Below are positions 35,972-37,301 of a stretch of 37,301 bases of DNA, piece after piece. Position 1 is the stretch's first letter; each line of letters starts with the position of its first letter. This stretch comes from a virus, in the IMG/VR virus record IMGVR_UViG_3300015262_000018, positions 1 through 37,301 of that record, one strand, 5' to 3'. The notes below the pieces were generated by a model that saw nothing but the letters and a program-made list of their open reading frames with translations, did not search any database and was not told the DNA's origin. The position numbers and the translations under genes are program-made.

Positions 35972-36118
35972 TTAGCTGCGGACGTGGATTCGCCCGCTCT
36001 TGATTCGGTAGATCGATTCGTATGCAGTTGTGACGAACGCCACTAGACCGGCCACCATGGTTCCGGTGGCAACCCAGAACGTTATGCAGATGGTCCAGTA
36101 AACGGTCGTGAGGTCCAT
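35972..36118 (-). CDS. Small single-pass membrane protein
   Basis: 48 residues, with a hydrophobic segment at about 5-31 (TVYWTICITFWVATGTMVAG then LVAFVTTAY) followed by a basic tail (RIKSGRIHVRS), predicting N-out/C-in topology. GGAGA lies upstream in the linker after the previous stop. It is one of a set of very short membrane proteins encoded together at 35972-36712. Confidence 0.7.
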   Translation of the reverse strand: MDLTTVYWTICITFWVATGTMVAGLVAFVTTAYESIYRIKSGRIHVRS

Positions 36119-36134
36119 CGGAACTATCGTCTCC

Positions 36135-36302
36135 CTACTTCTCTTCTTGCGGACGACGAGGGAAGAAACGCTTCAACCCTCGCTTTGACACCTGCTCGAT
36201 GATTGCCACAACACCGAGGAGGATGACCAGAATGAGAAACACCGCGATGCCCACGCATATACCCAGTGCCGCAAGTGTTTCGGTATGCTCTGCCGGTGGC
36301 AT
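36135..36302 (-). CDS. Small single-pass membrane protein with basic tail
   Basis: 55 residues. Short polar start PPAEHTETLAALG, a membrane helix (ICVGIAVFLILVILLGVVAI), then IEQVSKRGLKRFFPRRPQEE, a strongly basic cytoplasmic tail. ATG 36302 begins 2 bases after the previous stop. The topology resembles pinholin-like or superinfection-exclusion proteins; no further evidence. Confidence 0.72.
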   Translation of the reverse strand: MPPAEHTETLAALGICVGIAVFLILVILLGVVAIIEQVSKRGLKRFFPRRPQEEK

Positions 36303-36303
36303 A

Positions 36304-36582
36304 TCAGGCTGCAGTCAGACGACGGTGCCGACCACTGGTGGTTTTCTTCTGCTGGGGTAGTGTCACCACATTCAGTTCGACGATGGTTGCTTCGGCCTTT
36401 TGACGTGCCTCGACGCGCTTCTGTACCGCCTGGAAAAGGAGCTTCTCAGCTTCGCGGACCTTCATCCAGTGCTCTTTCCTCTCCGCCCGCTTCTCGACCC
36501 AGATCTGACTCCCCGCGTCGATCCCAACCGCCAGAACCACTACCCCAGCCGAAACCAGGAGAACAAACTCCAGCACGTTCAC
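36304..36582 (-). CDS. Membrane-anchored coiled-coil protein
   Basis: 92 residues from GTG 36582 (SD CAGGA, 6-base gap). An N-terminal membrane segment (VLEFVLLVSAGVVVLAVGID) is followed by a charged helix (EKRAERKEHWMKVREAEKLL, then QAVQKRVEARQKAEATIVEL) and a basic end. This resembles spanin-like or anchor proteins, but there is no lipobox. Its start lies inside the overlapping 36446-36712 frame. Confidence 0.72.
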   Translation of the reverse strand: MNVLEFVLLVSAGVVVLAVGIDAGSQIWVEKRAERKEHWMKVREAEKLLFQAVQKRVEARQKAEATIVELNVVTLPQQKKTTSGRHRRLTAA

Positions 36583-36712
36583 TCTGTTCCTGCTTTCTTT
36601 CGTTCAAGTTCTCGTTGTGTCCTGTGTTCAATTCACAGTGGAATACAACCCAGAGCAGGGCGTCAACGAACATGATGTCGACGCCCATGACCACCCACCA
36701 GATCCAATCCAT
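36446..36712 (-). CDS. Possible small membrane protein, long overlap with next gene
   Basis: The frame is 88 codons. Its first 45 residues look genuine (MDWIWWVVMGVDIMFVDALL, then WVVFHCELN, a Trp-rich membrane segment). The last 43 read like an out-of-frame shadow of the next gene (Gly/Arg/Ser-rich). ATG 36712 overlaps the stop of a 19-residue ORF (TGATG), suggesting coupling, while its own SD is weak. Either a real gene with a 137-bp overlap, or an ancestral gene whose stop was lost. Confidence 0.42.
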   Translation of the reverse strand: MDWIWWVVMGVDIMFVDALLWVVFHCELNTGHNENLNERKQEQSERAGVCSPGFGWGSGSGGWDRRGESDLGREAGGEERALDEGPRS

Positions 36713-36771
36713 CAGGCTGGACGTTCTTCGTTCTCGTCGGCAGCCAAGGACTGAAGCGCCGTCGTGATCAC
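36712..36771 (-). CDS. 19-residue mini-ORF between the SSB-like and membrane genes
   Basis: GTG 36771 overlaps the SSB-like stop (GTGA) and its stop overlaps the next ATG (TGATG). The product MITTALQSLAADENEERPA is short and polar. The double coupling suggests ribosomes move through it, acting as a translational bridge to the next gene. It may have no function as a protein. Confidence 0.25.
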   Translation of the reverse strand: MITTALQSLAADENEERPA

Positions 36772-37301
36772 GCTTCGATCCCCTTCGGTGCCCCGTCCAG
36801 CTCCCAGCCGGTGTCCGAGATGATGTCGACGTCGTCGTCGCCGCTGATGTCCTCGAAGATGCCCTCGGCCAGAGCCTGAGCCTCGCCCTCCTCGATGTAC
36901 TGGGCGTAGAGCTGCTCCAGCGGGCTCTCGTAGAGGAATCCGAAGAACTCCTGGAGATACGCCGTTCGACCCGACTGACCGGACCTCAGCTTCCAGTCGT
37001 AGGGGCTGATCGTGAGGTCGATCCGGTCGAACTCCGCGTGATCCGCCAGCTCGGCCGTGTCGGCGTCCAGGGTGTTGCGGGTTCCCTTGTTCCGGGAGAT
37101 GAGCGCGATCGTCGGCGGACGGCCCTTGAAGTTCACCACGATCTTCAGGTGGATGAACTCCTCGCCGCCTTCCTCCAGCGGAGGCTTGCGCTTGACGTTG
37201 TAGCCCTGAGCCTCCAGGACGGATGCCGTGGGCGGGTCGAGGAGTACGTGGAAGGAGCGCTTGCCCCCGTCGGGGTTGAAGTCGTCCGAACGCCCTTCGA
37301 A
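36768..37301 (-). CDS. Phage ssDNA-binding-like protein, 5' end cut by the window edge
   Basis: At least 177 residues; the frame is open to the window edge, so the start is missing. The visible part reads FEGRSDDFNPDGGKRSFHVL and LDPPTASVLEAQGYNVKRK. It continues with HLKIVVNFKGRPPTIALISR, then DFDLTISPYDW-type strands (FDRIDLTISPYDWKLRSGQ), SGRTAYLQEFFGFL and an acidic tail GDDDVDIISDTGWELDGAP. I recognise this as the OB-fold-like phage SSB family with the N-F-G-R...P-Y-x-W...Y-L-x pattern. An acidic tail is usual for SSBs that recruit partners. Codons are GC-rich, suggesting high expression. Confidence 0.68.
   Translation of the reverse strand, partial: FEGRSDDFNPDGGKRSFHVLLDPPTASVLEAQGYNVKRKPPLEEGGEEFIHLKIVVNFKGRPPTIALISRNKGTRNTLDADTAELADHAEFDRIDLTISPYDWKLRSGQSGRTAYLQEFFGFLYESPLEQLYAQYIEEGEAQALAEGIFEDISGDDDVDIISDTGWELDGAPKGIEA

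Noticed and set aside
1-37301. Frequent ATAT/GAATATC words in structural genes
   Set aside because: A rough count (about 75) is near the number expected from base composition. No fixed flanking consensus or phase was found.
1-37301. tRNA genes, integrase and attachment site
   Set aside because: No cloverleaf-like sequence, recombinase motif or att-like repeat was recognised on either strand by eye. Absence is not proof, since the window is only part of the genome.

Overview
The window is a contiguous piece of a tailed, siphovirus-type bacteriophage genome (or an integrated copy of one). Every supported gene lies on the minus strand, so transcription runs from high to low coordinates. The sequence is moderately GC-rich with good Shine-Dalgarno sites and many GTG/TTG starts. 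A ReqiPepy6 gp37-like tail protein and an amidase endolysin with CW_7 (Cpl-7) repeats, together with the base composition, suggest an actinobacterial host, plausibly Streptomyces or a relative. That host call is inference. Many structural proteins look, from memory of the families, like those of HK97-type phages also found in Firmicutes. No tRNA, rRNA, integrase or CRISPR array was recognised.

Layout, right to left. (1) 37301-33227, early accessory genes: an ssDNA-binding-like protein cut by the window edge, a run of very small membrane proteins, a zinc-finger protein, three paralogous 'FEG...WL' proteins and other small genes. (2) 33224-31070: a small gene, an SF2 helicase, then a 317-bp intergenic region built around a 146-bp imperfect inverted repeat with operator-like repeats, then a NUMOD4/HNH-like protein lacking the usual catalytic His. 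(3) 31048-27029: a phage-type promoter and attenuator-like hairpin, then VRR-NUC nuclease, RecB/Cas4-like nuclease, a 931-aa protein with an RNA-polymerase-like DFDGD motif, and a small conserved protein. (4) 27025-26752: a G-tract- and hairpin-rich noncoding locus that looks like a cos/packaging site with a terminator. (5) 26751-14667, packaging and head: a small coiled-coil protein, HNH nuclease, collagen-like fibre, endolysin, head-tail connector, tagged 2H phosphoesterase, large terminase, tagged GNAT protein, tagged basic protein, portal, coiled-coil protein, a protease-scaffold-capsid fusion and neck proteins. (6) 14653-1895, tail: major tail protein, assembly chaperone, second major tail protein paralogue, tail fibre, neck-like protein, tape measure, Dit, gp37-like tip protein and an FN3 tail protein. 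(7) 1851-1: a holin pair and three small genes; the last two genes are single-gene units with near-identical promoters.

The most unusual signals are the following. A short tag, H-Y/H-G-x-K-G-M-x-W-G-V-R, occurs four times in three proteins next to the portal and terminase, attached to a GNAT acetyltransferase and a 2H phosphoesterase. A related-looking N-terminal tag (HYG...GRYPWGSG) is on the RNA-polymerase-like protein. This could be a virion-loading signal for enzymes ejected into the host. Three bipartite proteins keep an in-frame internal SD-ATG. The capsid and tail-tube proteins share a C-terminal domain. The 31.6-kb dyad is a candidate regulatory switch or replication origin.
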